Source: Amphibiibacter pelophylacis (GTDB taxonomy: Bacteria; Pseudomonadota; Gammaproteobacteria; Burkholderiales; Burkholderiaceae_C). Taken from it: DNA of 64,000 bases. The stretch is from contig NZ_JAWDIE010000003.1 in assembly GCF_037688875.1 (NCBI RefSeq), positions 124,001 to 188,000 on the forward strand, read 5' to 3'. The translations under genes were made by a program, and so were the position numbers. Positions within the stretch are counted from its first letter, which is position 1, and each line of letters opens with the position of its first letter. The notes under the pieces are model-generated. The model was not told the origin of the DNA. It did not search any database and worked only from the letters and a program-made list of their open reading frames with translations. Of this stretch, positions 1-9,641 are shown piece by piece.

Positions 1-230
1 CAGCGCACATGGCTGAGGTAACAGCCCAGCTCGCCCCCCCGCAGCTCGCGGCCCATATAAGCGCGCGCCCGCGCCGCATCGTAGAGATCACCAAACTGAT
101 CCACACCGGCGCGACCATCCACTGCCGCAACGCGCTCGAACGCAATGCCCTGCGCCACGAGCTGCCCGGTGGCCGAGGCCAGACGCTCGTCACTGCCGTC
201 CAGGTTGATCAGGTAGATATGGGTCGTCAT
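1..230 (-). CDS. Glycosyltransferase family 25 (LPS biosynthesis type), 3' part missing
   Basis: The reverse strand encodes a protein beginning MTTHIYLINLDGSDERLAS, typical of the family 25 glycosyltransferases that add sugars to lipooligosaccharide cores. The first 76 residues are visible, including the AAVDGR segment and the ELGCYLSH motif usual in this family. The gene runs off the left edge. Its ATG overlaps the TAA of the upstream glycosyltransferase (TAATG), so the two are probably co-translated. The acceptor sugar cannot be told from this fragment. Confidence 0.8.
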   Translation of the reverse strand, partial: MTTHIYLINLDGSDERLASATGQLVAQGIAFERVAAVDGRAGVDQFGDLYDAARARAYMGRELRGGELGCYLSHVR

Positions 231-937
231 TATGAAAAAATGATTTTTTTGATTTTTCTTCGCATTTTTTTAAAAAACCCGATCTTGTTCAAGCCCGGGT
301 TAGCCACACTGACATCCTCTCCAAGATGGGTGCAGACCCCGGCCCCATCTTGCAGATAAGCCACATGCCGACCTTGCTGACGCATCCAGCGGGATACATG
401 ACGCTCTTTCTGGTATGCAGAAAATCCGCCACAGGCTCGCCACAGCTCTGTTTTCATCAGGTGCGGGTTGAACGTGTAGTGATGCCATTCATCAGACCGG
501 CTATCGAGATGGGTGTAAGCCACCCCCTGAAAGCTGTTTTTTGAAATTCGCTGGGGAATTTCCTGGTGCGGCGAATAATCGGACAGACTGCGCCAGCACA
601 CCGAACTGACATGCGGACTGCCCAGAAGAATCCGGGCACGTTCAATATCAGGTGCACGGGCAAACAACCAGTCATCCTCACAATGAAAAATATAAGGCGT
701 CTGAACCTGGCGGTACATCCGATCGACCGCCGGATGATGACCGACATGGTGGTCGAGCGCAACCAGGCGGCCCTGCGGGCAGGAGGCCCGAAACTGCGCA
801 CTGGTCGCTTCATCACAAAAGTCATTGACGGCCAGCACATGGCGGAATTCCATATGCGCAAAAAGACTGTCCAGGGTCTGGCGCAACAGATCAGGTCGGC
901 GTCCTATGGTCAGGCACAGCGTGATGTCGTCAGTCAT
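230..937 (-). CDS. Family 2-like glycosyltransferase
   Basis: A 235-residue protein starting MTDDITLCLTIGRRPDLL. The N-terminal strand-helix pattern and the HCEDDW segment (a DxD-like metal/nucleotide-sugar site) near residue 95 support a GT-A fold glycosyltransferase. The C-terminus is very basic (KKMRRKIKKI), suggesting contact with membrane lipid head groups. A longer reading from 1012 would overlap kefC, so the ATG at 937 is preferred. It lies 37 bp after kefC and overlaps the following GT25 gene by one base. Donor and acceptor are unknown. Confidence 0.72.
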   Translation of the reverse strand: MTDDITLCLTIGRRPDLLRQTLDSLFAHMEFRHVLAVNDFCDEATSAQFRASCPQGRLVALDHHVGHHPAVDRMYRQVQTPYIFHCEDDWLFARAPDIERARILLGSPHVSSVCWRSLSDYSPHQEIPQRISKNSFQGVAYTHLDSRSDEWHHYTFNPHLMKTELWRACGGFSAYQKERHVSRWMRQQGRHVAYLQDGAGVCTHLGEDVSVANPGLNKIGFFKKMRRKIKKIIFS

Positions 938-974
938 GGCCCGGATTTTCCCGCTGGTTTTTTCCGCGTTAAGG

Positions 975-2840
975 TCAATGCGCGCTGTCAGCTTCTGATC
1001 CAGCGACAGCATTATCCCACCCCGCCCTCCGCCCCGGCCTGGCTTCGCGCTCCTGGCGCAGCTGCTCGGTGAGCTGCTGGCGGATGGCTTTGCTGGCGGC
1101 GATCAGGCTGGCGCGGTCTTTGTGGTGGGGATGCAGTTTGTGCGCCAGTTCGATGTTGCGGCGCCGGAATTCCAGGGCGATCCGGCGCGCTTCGTGCGGG
1201 GTCTGGCCCAGCGCTTCCAGGGCGCTGCGGGCGCTTTGCAGGCTGGAGCCCAGCAGCTCGCGCTCGATGTGCGGCACGCCGCATTCGTGCAGGCGGTTCC
1301 AGTGCGTCAGATCGCGGGCGCGCGCCACCAGCGCCAGGTGCGGAAAATGCTGCTGCGCCAGCTCGACAATCTCCAGCGACTGATCGGGGTCGTCCACCGC
1401 CACCACCAGCACGCGCGCTTTCCCGGCGCCCGCGATGCGAAGCAGGTCCAGGCGCGTGGCGTCGCCGTAATGCACGGTGTAGCCAAACTGGCGCGCGGTT
1501 TCGATCAGCTCGGGGTCGTAATCCAGCACCGTGCAGTTCATGCCCTGCGAGTACAGCACCCGCGCCACGATCTGCCCGTAGCGGCCAAAGCCCGCGATGA
1601 TGACGGCGTTGTCCTGTTCTTCGGCCAGCTCCTGGGGTTTTTCGCTGATGTCGCGGGCCGCGATGCGGGCGTCCAGCCAGGGCAGCAGCAGGCGGTCGAT
1701 AGCCACCAGCAGCAGCGGACCCAGCAGCATGGACAGCGCCACCGTGCCGATCAGCAGGGAGGACACGCGCGCCTCGAAAATCTGTGCGCCGACCGCGCCC
1801 TGGAAGACCACGAAAGCGAACTCGCCGCCCTGCGCCAGCAGCAGGACCAGCACCGGACGCTCGCGCAGTGGCACGCCCATGGCCGCCGATACGCCCCAGA
1901 TCATCACGGCCTTCACGGCCAGAAAGCCCAGCAGCACCAGCAGCATGGTGCCCGGCGAGGCCAGCAGCACGCCGAAATCGATGCTCATGCCCACGGCCAT
2001 GAAGAACAGGCCCAGCAGCAGGCCCTTGAAGGGCTCGATGTCGGTTTCCAGCTCGCGGCGGTACTCGCTCTCGGCCAGCAGCACACCGGCCAGAAAGGCG
2101 CCCAGCGCCATCGACAGGCCCACGGCCTGCATCAGCGCGGCAATGCCAACCACCAGCAGCAGCGCGGCGGCGGTGAAGATTTCCGGCGTATCGCTGCGCG
2201 CGATCCAGCGCAGCACCGGGCGAAGCAGCAGACGGCCGCCCAGAATGATGCCCGCGACCACGCCGATGGCCTTGCCCGCTTCCAGCCAGGCGCTGCCGCC
2301 GCTGGCCGAGGCATCGCCCGCCACGCCCAGCACGGGCAGCAGCGCCAGGATGGGGATGGCCGCCACGTCCTGCATCAGCAGAATCGCAAACCCGGACTGG
2401 CCGCCCGCCCGCGCCATCTGCCCGCGCTCCTGCAGCACCTGCAGGGCGATGGCGGTGGAGGACAGCGCCAGGCCCAGTCCCGCCACCAGGGCGATGCGCC
2501 AGGGCACGCCCGCCAGCAGGCCCAGCCCCAGGATGCCCCCGGCGCACAGCAGAATCTGCGCGCTGCCCCAGCCGAAAATCGGGCGCCGCATCTGCCACAG
2601 GCGGCGCGGTTCCAGCTCCAGCCCGACCAGGAAGAGCATCAGCACCACGCCAAATTCGGCAAAGTGCAGGATGTCCTGCACCTCGCTGACCAGCCCCAGT
2701 CCCCACGGGCCGATCAGCATCCCGGCGGCCAGGTAGCCGATGATGGCCCCCAGGCCCAGCGCCCGCGAGATCGGCACCGCCAGCACGGCGGCGGCCAGGT
2801 AGATGAAGCTGCTGGCCAGCCAGCCGGATTCGTGTCCCAT
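975..2840 (-). CDS. kefC: Glutathione-regulated potassium/proton antiporter KefB/KefC type
   Basis: A 621-residue inner-membrane protein, the same length as E. coli KefC (620). The N-terminal ~380 residues form a CPA2 Na+/H+ exchanger domain with about twelve hydrophobic segments. A Rossmann-type RCK/TrkA-N domain starts near residue 412 (IIAGFGRYGQIVARVL) with the acidic DYDPE segment after it. The ATG at 2840 is chosen because residues from there (MGHESGWLASSF) begin the first membrane helix; upstream residues are Arg/Ala-rich out-of-frame noise. It follows the kefF-like gene by 10 bp, matching the KefF-KefC partnership in which the quinone reductase activates the channel during electrophile stress. 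Confidence 0.88.
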   Translation of the reverse strand: MGHESGWLASSFIYLAAAVLAVPISRALGLGAIIGYLAAGMLIGPWGLGLVSEVQDILHFAEFGVVLMLFLVGLELEPRRLWQMRRPIFGWGSAQILLCAGGILGLGLLAGVPWRIALVAGLGLALSSTAIALQVLQERGQMARAGGQSGFAILLMQDVAAIPILALLPVLGVAGDASASGGSAWLEAGKAIGVVAGIILGGRLLLRPVLRWIARSDTPEIFTAAALLLVVGIAALMQAVGLSMALGAFLAGVLLAESEYRRELETDIEPFKGLLLGLFFMAVGMSIDFGVLLASPGTMLLVLLGFLAVKAVMIWGVSAAMGVPLRERPVLVLLLAQGGEFAFVVFQGAVGAQIFEARVSSLLIGTVALSMLLGPLLLVAIDRLLLPWLDARIAARDISEKPQELAEEQDNAVIIAGFGRYGQIVARVLYSQGMNCTVLDYDPELIETARQFGYTVHYGDATRLDLLRIAGAGKARVLVVAVDDPDQSLEIVELAQQHFPHLALVARARDLTHWNRLHECGVPHIERELLGSSLQSARSALEALGQTPHEARRIALEFRRRNIELAHKLHPHHKDRASLIAASKAIRQQLTEQLRQEREARPGRRAGWDNAVAGSEADSAH

Positions 2841-2850
2841 AAGTCGTGTG

Positions 2851-3414
2851 TCAGTCCTTGGCCGAAGCGGACGGAAGCTGGAGGGCGTCAAGGCAGCGCG
2901 CGATCCAGGGCTGCAGGGGCTCGCGGTGCGCGTCCAGCAGCAACAGCGGCGGCTGCCAGAGCATCCCGCACAGCCGCGCCGTGGCCTGCGCCGGAGCCAG
3001 AAAATCCTCAAAAGCCCGGCCGTGCGTGCCCTGCGCGCTGTAGGCCTGCGGCGTGCCGCCCGCCGTGACGATGAGCTGCAGGCGCTTGCCCGCCAGCGCC
3101 TGGCCGCCCGGGCCATAAGCCCAGCCATAGGTCAGCACCTCGTCCAGCCAGAGCTGCAGCAGCGGCGGCAGACCGTACCAGTGGATGGGGTACTGCCAGA
3201 CCAGGGTGTGCGCGGCCTCCAGCGCGGCCTGCTCCTGCGCCACATCGATGTCGTAATCGGGGTACTGGGCGTACAGATCGCAGCGGTCGATGCCCGCCGC
3301 ATCCAGCGCGGCCGTGGCCTGCCACAGTGCGGCGTTGGCCCGCGACTGGCGCAGGCCGGGGTGGGCCATCAGCAGGCGCACCCGGGCCGCTGTGGGGGAG
3401 GCGGTGTCGGTCAT
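2851..3414 (-). CDS. kefF: NAD(P)H oxidoreductase, KefF-like ancillary protein
   Basis: A 187-residue flavodoxin-fold protein of the NQO/MdaB family. It shows LLMAHPGLRQSRANAAL at the N-terminus (FMN phosphate-binding region), the WQYPIHWYGLPPLLQLWLDE core and the GWAYGPGGQALAGK segment that are signatures of KefF, YheR and MdaB. E. coli KefF is 176 residues. Because kefC begins 10 bp later, it is best read as the soluble regulator that binds KefC and reduces quinones and electrophiles. It is preceded 19 bp upstream by rsmA and probably shares its transcript. Confidence 0.82.
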   Translation of the reverse strand: MTDTASPTAARVRLLMAHPGLRQSRANAALWQATAALDAAGIDRCDLYAQYPDYDIDVAQEQAALEAAHTLVWQYPIHWYGLPPLLQLWLDEVLTYGWAYGPGGQALAGKRLQLIVTAGGTPQAYSAQGTHGRAFEDFLAPAQATARLCGMLWQPPLLLLDAHREPLQPWIARCLDALQLPSASAKD

Positions 3415-3433
3415 GTTGGCAAGATCAGCAAAA

Positions 3434-4276
3434 TCAGAGGGGAGGCTGTGCGCCGCCGCGCTGGGTCAGCACCTGGGCGGCGAGCGTGACGTATTCGGCC
3501 ACATCGACCTCCTGGGCGCGGCGCTGCAGATCAAACGGCGTATCCACCCCCTGCCCGGCCAGCCAGGTGCCCAGGCTGTGACGCAGCAGCTTGCGCCGCT
3601 GGGCAAAAGCGGCGGCCAGCACGGCCTGCAGCACGGGCTGAAGCTGCGCCTCGGTCACGCCGGGCGGAAGGCCCAGCTCGTTCACGGAACGCGGCTGCAT
3701 CAGCACCACGGCCGAATCGACACGCGGCGGCGGATCAAAGGCCTCAGGCGGAACAAACAGGGCCTTGTCCATGCGGTATCGCCACTGCAGCATGGCCGAC
3801 AGGCGGCCGAATTCGCTGCTGCCGGGCGGCGCGACCATGCGCTCGATGACCTCGTCCTGCAGCATGAAGACCTGGCGGCGCACGGCGCCGACATGCTCCA
3901 GAAGGTGAAACAGGATGGGCGTGGAGACGTTGTAGGGCAGATTGCCGATGACGTTCAGCCCGCCCGCCGGTGGCCTCGCACCGGCCCCCAGCTCGGTGGC
4001 CAGCGCGCTGAAATCCACCTGCAGCACATCGGATTCGATCACCCGCACGCGCGGCCAGCCGCGCAGGCGCTGGGCCAGATCGCGGTCCAGTTCGACCACG
4101 GTCAGCGCGTCCAGATGATCCAGCAGCGGCCCGGTCAGGGCGCCCAGGCCCGGCCCGATTTCGACCACCGGGTCGCTGCGCTGCGGCGCCAGCACACGCA
4201 CGATGGCGTCGATGGTGTGCGTGTCGGTCAGGAAATGCTGGCCAAAGCGCTTGCGCGCACGGTGGCCGCCACTCAT
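3434..4276 (-). CDS. rsmA: 16S rRNA (adenine1518-N6/adenine1519-N6)-dimethyltransferase
   Basis: A 280-residue SAM-dependent methyltransferase that dimethylates two adjacent adenines in the 3' hairpin of 16S rRNA during 30S maturation. Visible signatures are the RKRFGQHFLTD N-terminus, SAM motif I EIGPGLGALT, the acidic VELDRDLA motif II and the NVIGNLPYNVS motif IV that holds the catalytic NLPY. Length fits the family (~270). Its ATG overlaps the surA stop codon (ATGA), as in the usual lptD-surA-(pdxA)-rsmA order; pdxA is absent here. Confidence 0.95.
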   Translation of the reverse strand: MSGGHRARKRFGQHFLTDTHTIDAIVRVLAPQRSDPVVEIGPGLGALTGPLLDHLDALTVVELDRDLAQRLRGWPRVRVIESDVLQVDFSALATELGAGARPPAGGLNVIGNLPYNVSTPILFHLLEHVGAVRRQVFMLQDEVIERMVAPPGSSEFGRLSAMLQWRYRMDKALFVPPEAFDPPPRVDSAVVLMQPRSVNELGLPPGVTEAQLQPVLQAVLAAAFAQRRKLLRHSLGTWLAGQGVDTPFDLQRRAQEVDVAEYVTLAAQVLTQRGGAQPPL

Positions 4277-5739
4277 CTGGGCGCCTGGCGCAGGTCGATG
4301 TAGGCGCGGCTGCGCAGATCGTCCAGCCAGCGGCGCCAGACGATCTCGCGCTCGCGCTCGCGCAGGGTTTTGGCGGCCTCGGTGCGCAGCGTGGCGTCAT
4401 CGACCACGGCCTGGCGGCGCTCCTCGACCTGGATCAGGTGCACGCCAAAGCGCGACACCACCGGCTCGGAGATCTCGCCGGGCTTGAGCGCGTTCTCGGC
4501 CTTTTCAAACTCGGGCACGAACTGGCCCGGACTGGTCCAGCCCAGCTCGCCGCCCTGGGCTTTCGAGCCGTCCTGCGACCAGCGCTGCGCGGCGGCCGCG
4601 AAGGTGATCTTGCCCGCCAGGATGTCCTTGCGGATCTGCTGCAGCTGGGCGATGGCCTTGGCCCGCGCGGCCTCGCTGGGCGCCGGGATCAGGATGTGGC
4701 GCGAGCGCGTCTGCGTGACCGTGAACGTCTGGCCATCGCGGCGGTCGATCAGGCGCAGCACGTGAAAGCCTTCGGGCGAGCGCAGCAGCTCGGGGGCGAC
4801 GTCGCCGGGCTTGAGGCTGGCGACGGCGTCGGCGAAGAGTTTCGGGTACTGGCTGACGGGCAGCAGGCCGATCTCACCGCCCCTGTCGCGGTTGCTGTCC
4901 TGCGAGACGCGGCGCGCCACGGCGGCGAAATCCTCGCCGCCCTTGACCTGGGCCAGCGCGCGCGCGGCCTGGTCGCGGGCGTCGCGCACCTCCTGGTCGG
5001 ACGCGGCGGCGGGCACGGGGAAGAACATCTGCGCGACATTGATCTCCTGCACGCCCCCGCCCGCCTGCGCCTGCTGACGCTTTTGCTGGACGATGAACTC
5101 GCTGATCTGCCGATCGGTGACCTGCACCTTGGGCGTGACCTCGCGGTCCATCAGGCGCTGACGCACCATCTGCAGCGTCAGACCCGCGCGGAAATCCTCT
5201 TCGCTCTGGCCGTCGCGGGCGAGCTGATCGCGCAGCTGCTTGAGGGTGATCCTGTTCTGCTCGGCGACCGATTTCTCGGCCTGGTCCAGGTCCTGCGCGT
5301 CGGGCATCAGGCCGGTTTCGGCGGCGCGCGACAGCATCAGGCGGTCATCGACCAGCTGGTTGAGCGCCAGGTTGATGCGCTGGCCGTCGTTCAGTCCAGC
5401 GCCTTCGGGCGTGCTGGCGAGCTGCGCCTGGCGGCGTGTCAGCTCGGCGGCGGTGATGATCTGGCTGTTGACGACAGCGACGATGTAATCGGCCGGGCGC
5501 GCGCCCGCTTCAAGTTTCGGCGCCGCGCTGGCGGCCGGCAGGGCCGGTGCAGGCGCGGTCACGGCCGGGGGCACAGGCACGTTGCGGCGTGACTTGACGG
5601 CCTGGGCGTCTTCGGCCCAGCCGGGTGCACTGGCCAGACTGATGGCGGACGCCAGCGCCGAAGCGCCTGCGGTACGGCGCCAGCGCCAGCCTGCAACGGC
5701 CATGGCGCGGCCCTGATGGGTTTGTGGTGTGTTTTTCAT
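4273..5739 (-). CDS. surA: Periplasmic chaperone / peptidyl-prolyl isomerase SurA
   Basis: A 488-residue exported chaperone that escorts beta-barrel proteins, including LptD, to the BAM complex. An extended basic N-terminus leads to a hydrophobic stretch ending at SAPGWAEDAQ, a likely signal-peptidase site. A SurA_N domain follows (DYIVAVVNSQIITAAELTRR). Two parvulin domains then occur: one around INVAQMFFPVP...GGEIGLLP, one from TQTRSRHILI to GGELGWTSPGQFVPEFE. It overlaps both lptD upstream and rsmA downstream by four bases, so all three are translationally coupled. Confidence 0.95.
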   Translation of the reverse strand: MKNTPQTHQGRAMAVAGWRWRRTAGASALASAISLASAPGWAEDAQAVKSRRNVPVPPAVTAPAPALPAASAAPKLEAGARPADYIVAVVNSQIITAAELTRRQAQLASTPEGAGLNDGQRINLALNQLVDDRLMLSRAAETGLMPDAQDLDQAEKSVAEQNRITLKQLRDQLARDGQSEEDFRAGLTLQMVRQRLMDREVTPKVQVTDRQISEFIVQQKRQQAQAGGGVQEINVAQMFFPVPAAASDQEVRDARDQAARALAQVKGGEDFAAVARRVSQDSNRDRGGEIGLLPVSQYPKLFADAVASLKPGDVAPELLRSPEGFHVLRLIDRRDGQTFTVTQTRSRHILIPAPSEAARAKAIAQLQQIRKDILAGKITFAAAAQRWSQDGSKAQGGELGWTSPGQFVPEFEKAENALKPGEISEPVVSRFGVHLIQVEERRQAVVDDATLRTEAAKTLREREREIVWRRWLDDLRSRAYIDLRQAPR

Positions 5740-8441
5740 GGTGTTTTCGTTTGCTCTCCCGGATCAGGGGCATCACCCAGTCGGGTGAATCCGGGGATGG
5801 CCCCCTGCAGCAGATTCAGGGGACTGGATCCAAGTTTCGCCAGTCCCACGAGTTCGAGCTGCAGCATCAGCCTTGTGCTGGCCTGCTGCGCGCTCAGCGA
5901 CCGTCGCTGAACCACCAGGCGGCCAACCCAGCACCCCGCATCGTACTCCAACCCGGCAATCAGGTCGGTCAGGCGCGATTCGCTGCGGCTCCACAGCATG
6001 CGCCCCACGCCGTACAGCGTGCCCTCGCACTGCGAGGATCTGACCAGCCGCCCGCGATACAGCGGCCACTGTCCGCCCACGTCGAGCACGTTGCCATCGA
6101 CCGCGTCGGTCGTCCAGGCCGCGCTGAGCGTGCGGGCGTAGCCGGGCGTCCAGGTCAGCCGCGTGGACGAATGGGCGATCTGGCCCAGACGCGGGCTGTA
6201 CTGGATCTGGGTGGAGAAGTTCCAGTCGCGGATGGCGCTGGTGCTGGCCGCCACGAACAGATCCGAGAAACCGCTGTCGCCCAGGCGGAAGGCCTGCGGC
6301 ACCACGGTTGGGCTGCGGAAGTTGTAGCGCTGCGCCAGCTGCAGGCGCAGCGCCTCGGCGCCGGTTTCGGTGCTGAAGAGGCGCGTGCCCAGCCCCGCCG
6401 TGATCTGGTGGCCGTCCGAGACGCGGTCACCGCCCGCAAAGGCGTTGTCCTCGAAGAGCGTGTCCGCGGTGTAATCACGCGCGCCGGTGTCGAACAGCGG
6501 CAGCAGGCGCTGGCCAGGGCGCGGCGGCGTGTTGAGGTACACCAGACGCGGCTCCAGCGACTGCGTCCACGCCTGGCCCGCCCAGCTGACCTGGCGCTCC
6601 AGGCGCAGGCCGCCGTCGATGCGCACCGTGGGCACCGAAAAGCCGCCGCTGGTGCTGCCGCCCTGCAGACGGCTGCTGCTGCGGTACTGGCTGCCCTGCC
6701 AGCGCAGCGCCGGGATCAGCCAGTACCAGGGCGACCGCCAGGCGTAGCCGACATCGACCAGCGCGTGCGAGCGCCAGCCTTCGGGCAGCCTGTCGTCCTG
6801 CGTCAGGCCCGAGCCAGCCGCCTGCGAGCCCAGCAGCGTGCTGAAAAAGGGCGATCCGTACACGTTCTGCAGCGAAAAGCGCGTCACGTCGGCTTCAGCG
6901 TGGGCGTACCAGCCCTGCAGCGCGCGGGCGTTCAATGTCACGCCCAGCTGCGGGACGCGGGCGTAGGCGGGCAGGAAATCGGCGCTTCCAGAGCTGGCCG
7001 TTGCCGTGTTGCGCAGCGCCTGCCAGCGCTGGGCGCGCAGCAGCACCTCGCTGTCAATCAGCACATCGCGGGCGGTCGAGAGCGTGCGGTCGGCCTGCGC
7101 ATCGCCCGCCAGCCAGGGCGAGGACTGGCGCAGCAGACGCACCTCGCCCGGCAGCTGGCGCGGGCTGATGCCTGGCAGTTCGGCGGAGAAATCGCGCCAG
7201 TAATCGTCGTCCGAGACGCGGGTGCCCGCCACGCTCCAGGACCACAGCGGGCCCAGCCAGCCGCGCCAGTCCACGTCCACGCGGCCGCGCGCCTGGCCAT
7301 ATTTGATGTCGTGCGGCCAGATTTTCAGGCGCGTCTCACCACGCTGGCGGGTGCCCAGCCAGCGCAGTTCGCCCTCCAGCGCGGCGCCGCGCCGGGTGGA
7401 CAGCGTGGGCGTGAGCGTGGCGTCCAGATCGGGCGCGATGTTCCAGTACCACGGCACCGACACGCCAAAACCGCTGGCGCTGTCCAGCACCAGAGTGGGC
7501 GGCAGCCAGCCCGTCTTGCGCGCGTCGGTCACCGGGAAGCGGATGGCCGGCGCCGCCAGCAGCGTCACGCCCAGAAAGCGCAGGCGCGCGTCTTCGGCCA
7601 GGCCGTCGTTGCCGGGAATATCCACCGTCAGGCGGCGCGCAGACAGCGTCCAGTCCGAGGCATCGGCCCGGGCGCTGGCGGCGCGGTCGGCCCAGTCCTG
7701 CCACTGCGGCAGCTTCTGCCAGGCCTGCTGCGCGGCCTCGCCCTGCGGGACGAGATCGGGCGCCAGCAGGTTCAGCGGTGGCGTCATGCCCAGCGGCCGG
7801 GGCTGGCTGATGGCTTCGACGCAGCTGGTGTAGACCGCGTCCAGCGCCACAAAGCGCTGGCCGGGCAGGATGTCGATCTGGCGCGCCTGGCCCCCGGCAC
7901 CGACCTCGCCCAGCCAGTAGCGCACAGCGGTCAGGCGGCCGGTCTGGGTGCGCGTGTCCAGGATCAGGCTGTCGGCCCACATCAGGGTGCGGCCGCGCAG
8001 CAGGCGCAACGCGCCATCCACATACAGGCTGTGGCCGGGCTGGTCGTAGCGCAGGTGGCCCGCGTCCAGGCGCAGATCGCCCTGCAGCGCGACCACGCCG
8101 CCGCTGGCCGACAGGCCCTGGTCCAGCTGGGCGTCGATCTGTCCGGCGTCCAGCGTCAGGGGCTGGCTGAACTCAGGCGTGGCGCGGGGCGACAGGGCGC
8201 TGCTCAGGGCGTCGGCCGCTCCGGGGCGCGAGCGCGAGGGCGTTTCGGGCACCACCGTGACCACGCCTGGTACAGCCGGCACGGCGGCGCCAGGCACCGT
8301 CTGGGCCAGCGCCGCCTGCGGCGCCCAGCCCAGCGCGGCCAGCGGCAGGCACAGCGCGCGGCGCAGCAGCCGGCGGCCGCTATCATCGCGGTCACGCCAG
8401 CACGCGCCGCCTGGCCGCGCCAGCGGGCTCACTGCCGCCAC
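5736..8441 (-). CDS. lptD: LPS-assembly protein LptD (OstA/Imp)
   Basis: A 901-residue outer-membrane translocon that with LptE inserts LPS into the outer leaflet. A signal sequence (RRALCLPLAALGWAPQAALAQ, residues about 26-46) is followed by an OstA/LptA-like N-domain (AGHLRYDQPGHSLYVDGALRL), then a long beta-barrel region with alternating aromatic and polar residues. It is longer than the ~780 residues of E. coli LptD, with extra Pro/Ala-rich sequence before the N-domain. The first ATG (8441) lies 48 bp from the divergent kinase gene, so both share one short promoter region. The stop overlaps surA. Confidence 0.93.
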   Translation of the reverse strand: MAAVSPLARPGGACWRDRDDSGRRLLRRALCLPLAALGWAPQAALAQTVPGAAVPAVPGVVTVVPETPSRSRPGAADALSSALSPRATPEFSQPLTLDAGQIDAQLDQGLSASGGVVALQGDLRLDAGHLRYDQPGHSLYVDGALRLLRGRTLMWADSLILDTRTQTGRLTAVRYWLGEVGAGGQARQIDILPGQRFVALDAVYTSCVEAISQPRPLGMTPPLNLLAPDLVPQGEAAQQAWQKLPQWQDWADRAASARADASDWTLSARRLTVDIPGNDGLAEDARLRFLGVTLLAAPAIRFPVTDARKTGWLPPTLVLDSASGFGVSVPWYWNIAPDLDATLTPTLSTRRGAALEGELRWLGTRQRGETRLKIWPHDIKYGQARGRVDVDWRGWLGPLWSWSVAGTRVSDDDYWRDFSAELPGISPRQLPGEVRLLRQSSPWLAGDAQADRTLSTARDVLIDSEVLLRAQRWQALRNTATASSGSADFLPAYARVPQLGVTLNARALQGWYAHAEADVTRFSLQNVYGSPFFSTLLGSQAAGSGLTQDDRLPEGWRSHALVDVGYAWRSPWYWLIPALRWQGSQYRSSSRLQGGSTSGGFSVPTVRIDGGLRLERQVSWAGQAWTQSLEPRLVYLNTPPRPGQRLLPLFDTGARDYTADTLFEDNAFAGGDRVSDGHQITAGLGTRLFSTETGAEALRLQLAQRYNFRSPTVVPQAFRLGDSGFSDLFVAASTSAIRDWNFSTQIQYSPRLGQIAHSSTRLTWTPGYARTLSAAWTTDAVDGNVLDVGGQWPLYRGRLVRSSQCEGTLYGVGRMLWSRSESRLTDLIAGLEYDAGCWVGRLVVQRRSLSAQQASTRLMLQLELVGLAKLGSSPLNLLQGAIPGFTRLGDAPDPGEQTKTP

Positions 8442-8489
8442 GCGCCCTGCTCCCGTCCCGCCTGATCCACCGCACCCGCTCCAGCCATC

Positions 8490-9602
8490 ATGTCCGCATC
8501 ACTTCCTGTAAACCCTGCCCTGCCGCTGTGGTCTGACCCGGCCCGCCAGCAGCAGTTCCAGCACTGGCTGGCGCCGCTCACCGATCGTTTTGGCCTGCAG
8601 CCCGCCACCCTGACCGCCGCCGCCGCCGATTCCGGGCAGCGGCGCTATCTGCGCCTTCAGGGGGCGCAACAGCCCTTCATTATCATGGACGCTCCTGCGG
8701 CCACGAACGTCAACGACGCCTTTTTGCGCATGGCGCGCCAGATGCAGGACGCCGCCCTGCCCGGCCCCGAGCCCCTGGCCCACGATCTGGAGCACGGCTT
8801 CATCCTGCTGACCGACCTCGGGTCGACCACGCTGCTGACGGCGCTGCAGGGCGACATCACGGTCGAAGACGGTTTTTTTGACGCCCATCCCGGCCCGCGC
8901 ACCGACGCCTGGCTGCGTGAATCGCTCGATCTGCTGCTGAAATGGCAGCAGCGCATTCCCACCGAAGGGCTGGTGCGCTACGACCGCGCCTTTCTGCAGC
9001 GCGAACTGGACATCTTCACCGAGTGGTGCGTGGGCGCCGAGCACGGCGTGGTCTGGACAGCCCCCCAGCAGGCGCAGTGGCGCGGGGTGTGCGAGGCGCT
9101 GATTGGTCTTGCGCTGGAACAGCCTTTTGTCGCCATGCACCGCGACTGGATGGCGCGCAACCTGATGGTGCTGCCCGACGGGCAAAAGCTGCAAGGCCAC
9201 AGCCTGGCGATTCTGGACTTCCAGGACACCATCGCCGGGCCTGTGGGCTACGACCTGATCTCGCTGCTGCGCGACGCTTACATCACCTGGGACGAGGCGC
9301 AGGAGCTGGACTGGGCCGTGCGCTACTGGCAGGCCGCGCGGGCTGCCGGGCTGCCGGTGCACGACGATTTCGGTGAGTTCTGGCGCGCCGCCGAGTGGCT
9401 GGGCCTGCAGCGGCATCTGAAGGTGATGGGCATTTTCTGCCGTCTGCAGCATCGCGACGGCAAGCCCATCCACATTGGCGAGGTGCCGCGCTTCATGGCC
9501 TGGGCCAACCGTGTGGCGCTGCGCTACGGGCCGCTGCGCCCGCTGATTCCGCTGCTGGAAACGCTGGGCGGCGCCAAACTTCAGCAGGGTTATACCTTCT
9601 GA
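8490..9602 (+). CDS. amgK: Aminoglycoside-phosphotransferase-fold kinase, AmgK-like (N-acetylmuramate/N-acetylglucosamine 1-kinase)
   Basis: A 370-residue protein of the APH/choline-kinase family. Visible are GQRRYLRLQG in the N-lobe, the catalytic loop MHRDWMARNLMVL and the metal-binding DFQDTIAGPVGYDL. In Pseudomonas and many Burkholderiales the gene divergent from lptD is amgK, which phosphorylates the anomeric position of MurNAc/GlcNAc in peptidoglycan recycling, usually followed by murU. Here murU does not follow; the next feature is a structured RNA and then purL. The substrate is inferred from family and position. Confidence 0.78.
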   Translation: MSASLPVNPALPLWSDPARQQQFQHWLAPLTDRFGLQPATLTAAAADSGQRRYLRLQGAQQPFIIMDAPAATNVNDAFLRMARQMQDAALPGPEPLAHDLEHGFILLTDLGSTTLLTALQGDITVEDGFFDAHPGPRTDAWLRESLDLLLKWQQRIPTEGLVRYDRAFLQRELDIFTEWCVGAEHGVVWTAPQQAQWRGVCEALIGLALEQPFVAMHRDWMARNLMVLPDGQKLQGHSLAILDFQDTIAGPVGYDLISLLRDAYITWDEAQELDWAVRYWQAARAAGLPVHDDFGEFWRAAEWLGLQRHLKVMGIFCRLQHRDGKPIHIGEVPRFMAWANRVALRYGPLRPLIPLLETLGGAKLQQGYTF

Positions 9603-9641
9603 AGCGTGCGGACAAAACAGGGGGATTGGGGAAGAGAAGGT

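Noticed and set aside
230..1012. Start of the family 2 glycosyltransferase at 1012.
   Set aside because: It would overlap the end of kefC by 38 bp; the ATG at 937 gives the family-like N-terminus directly.
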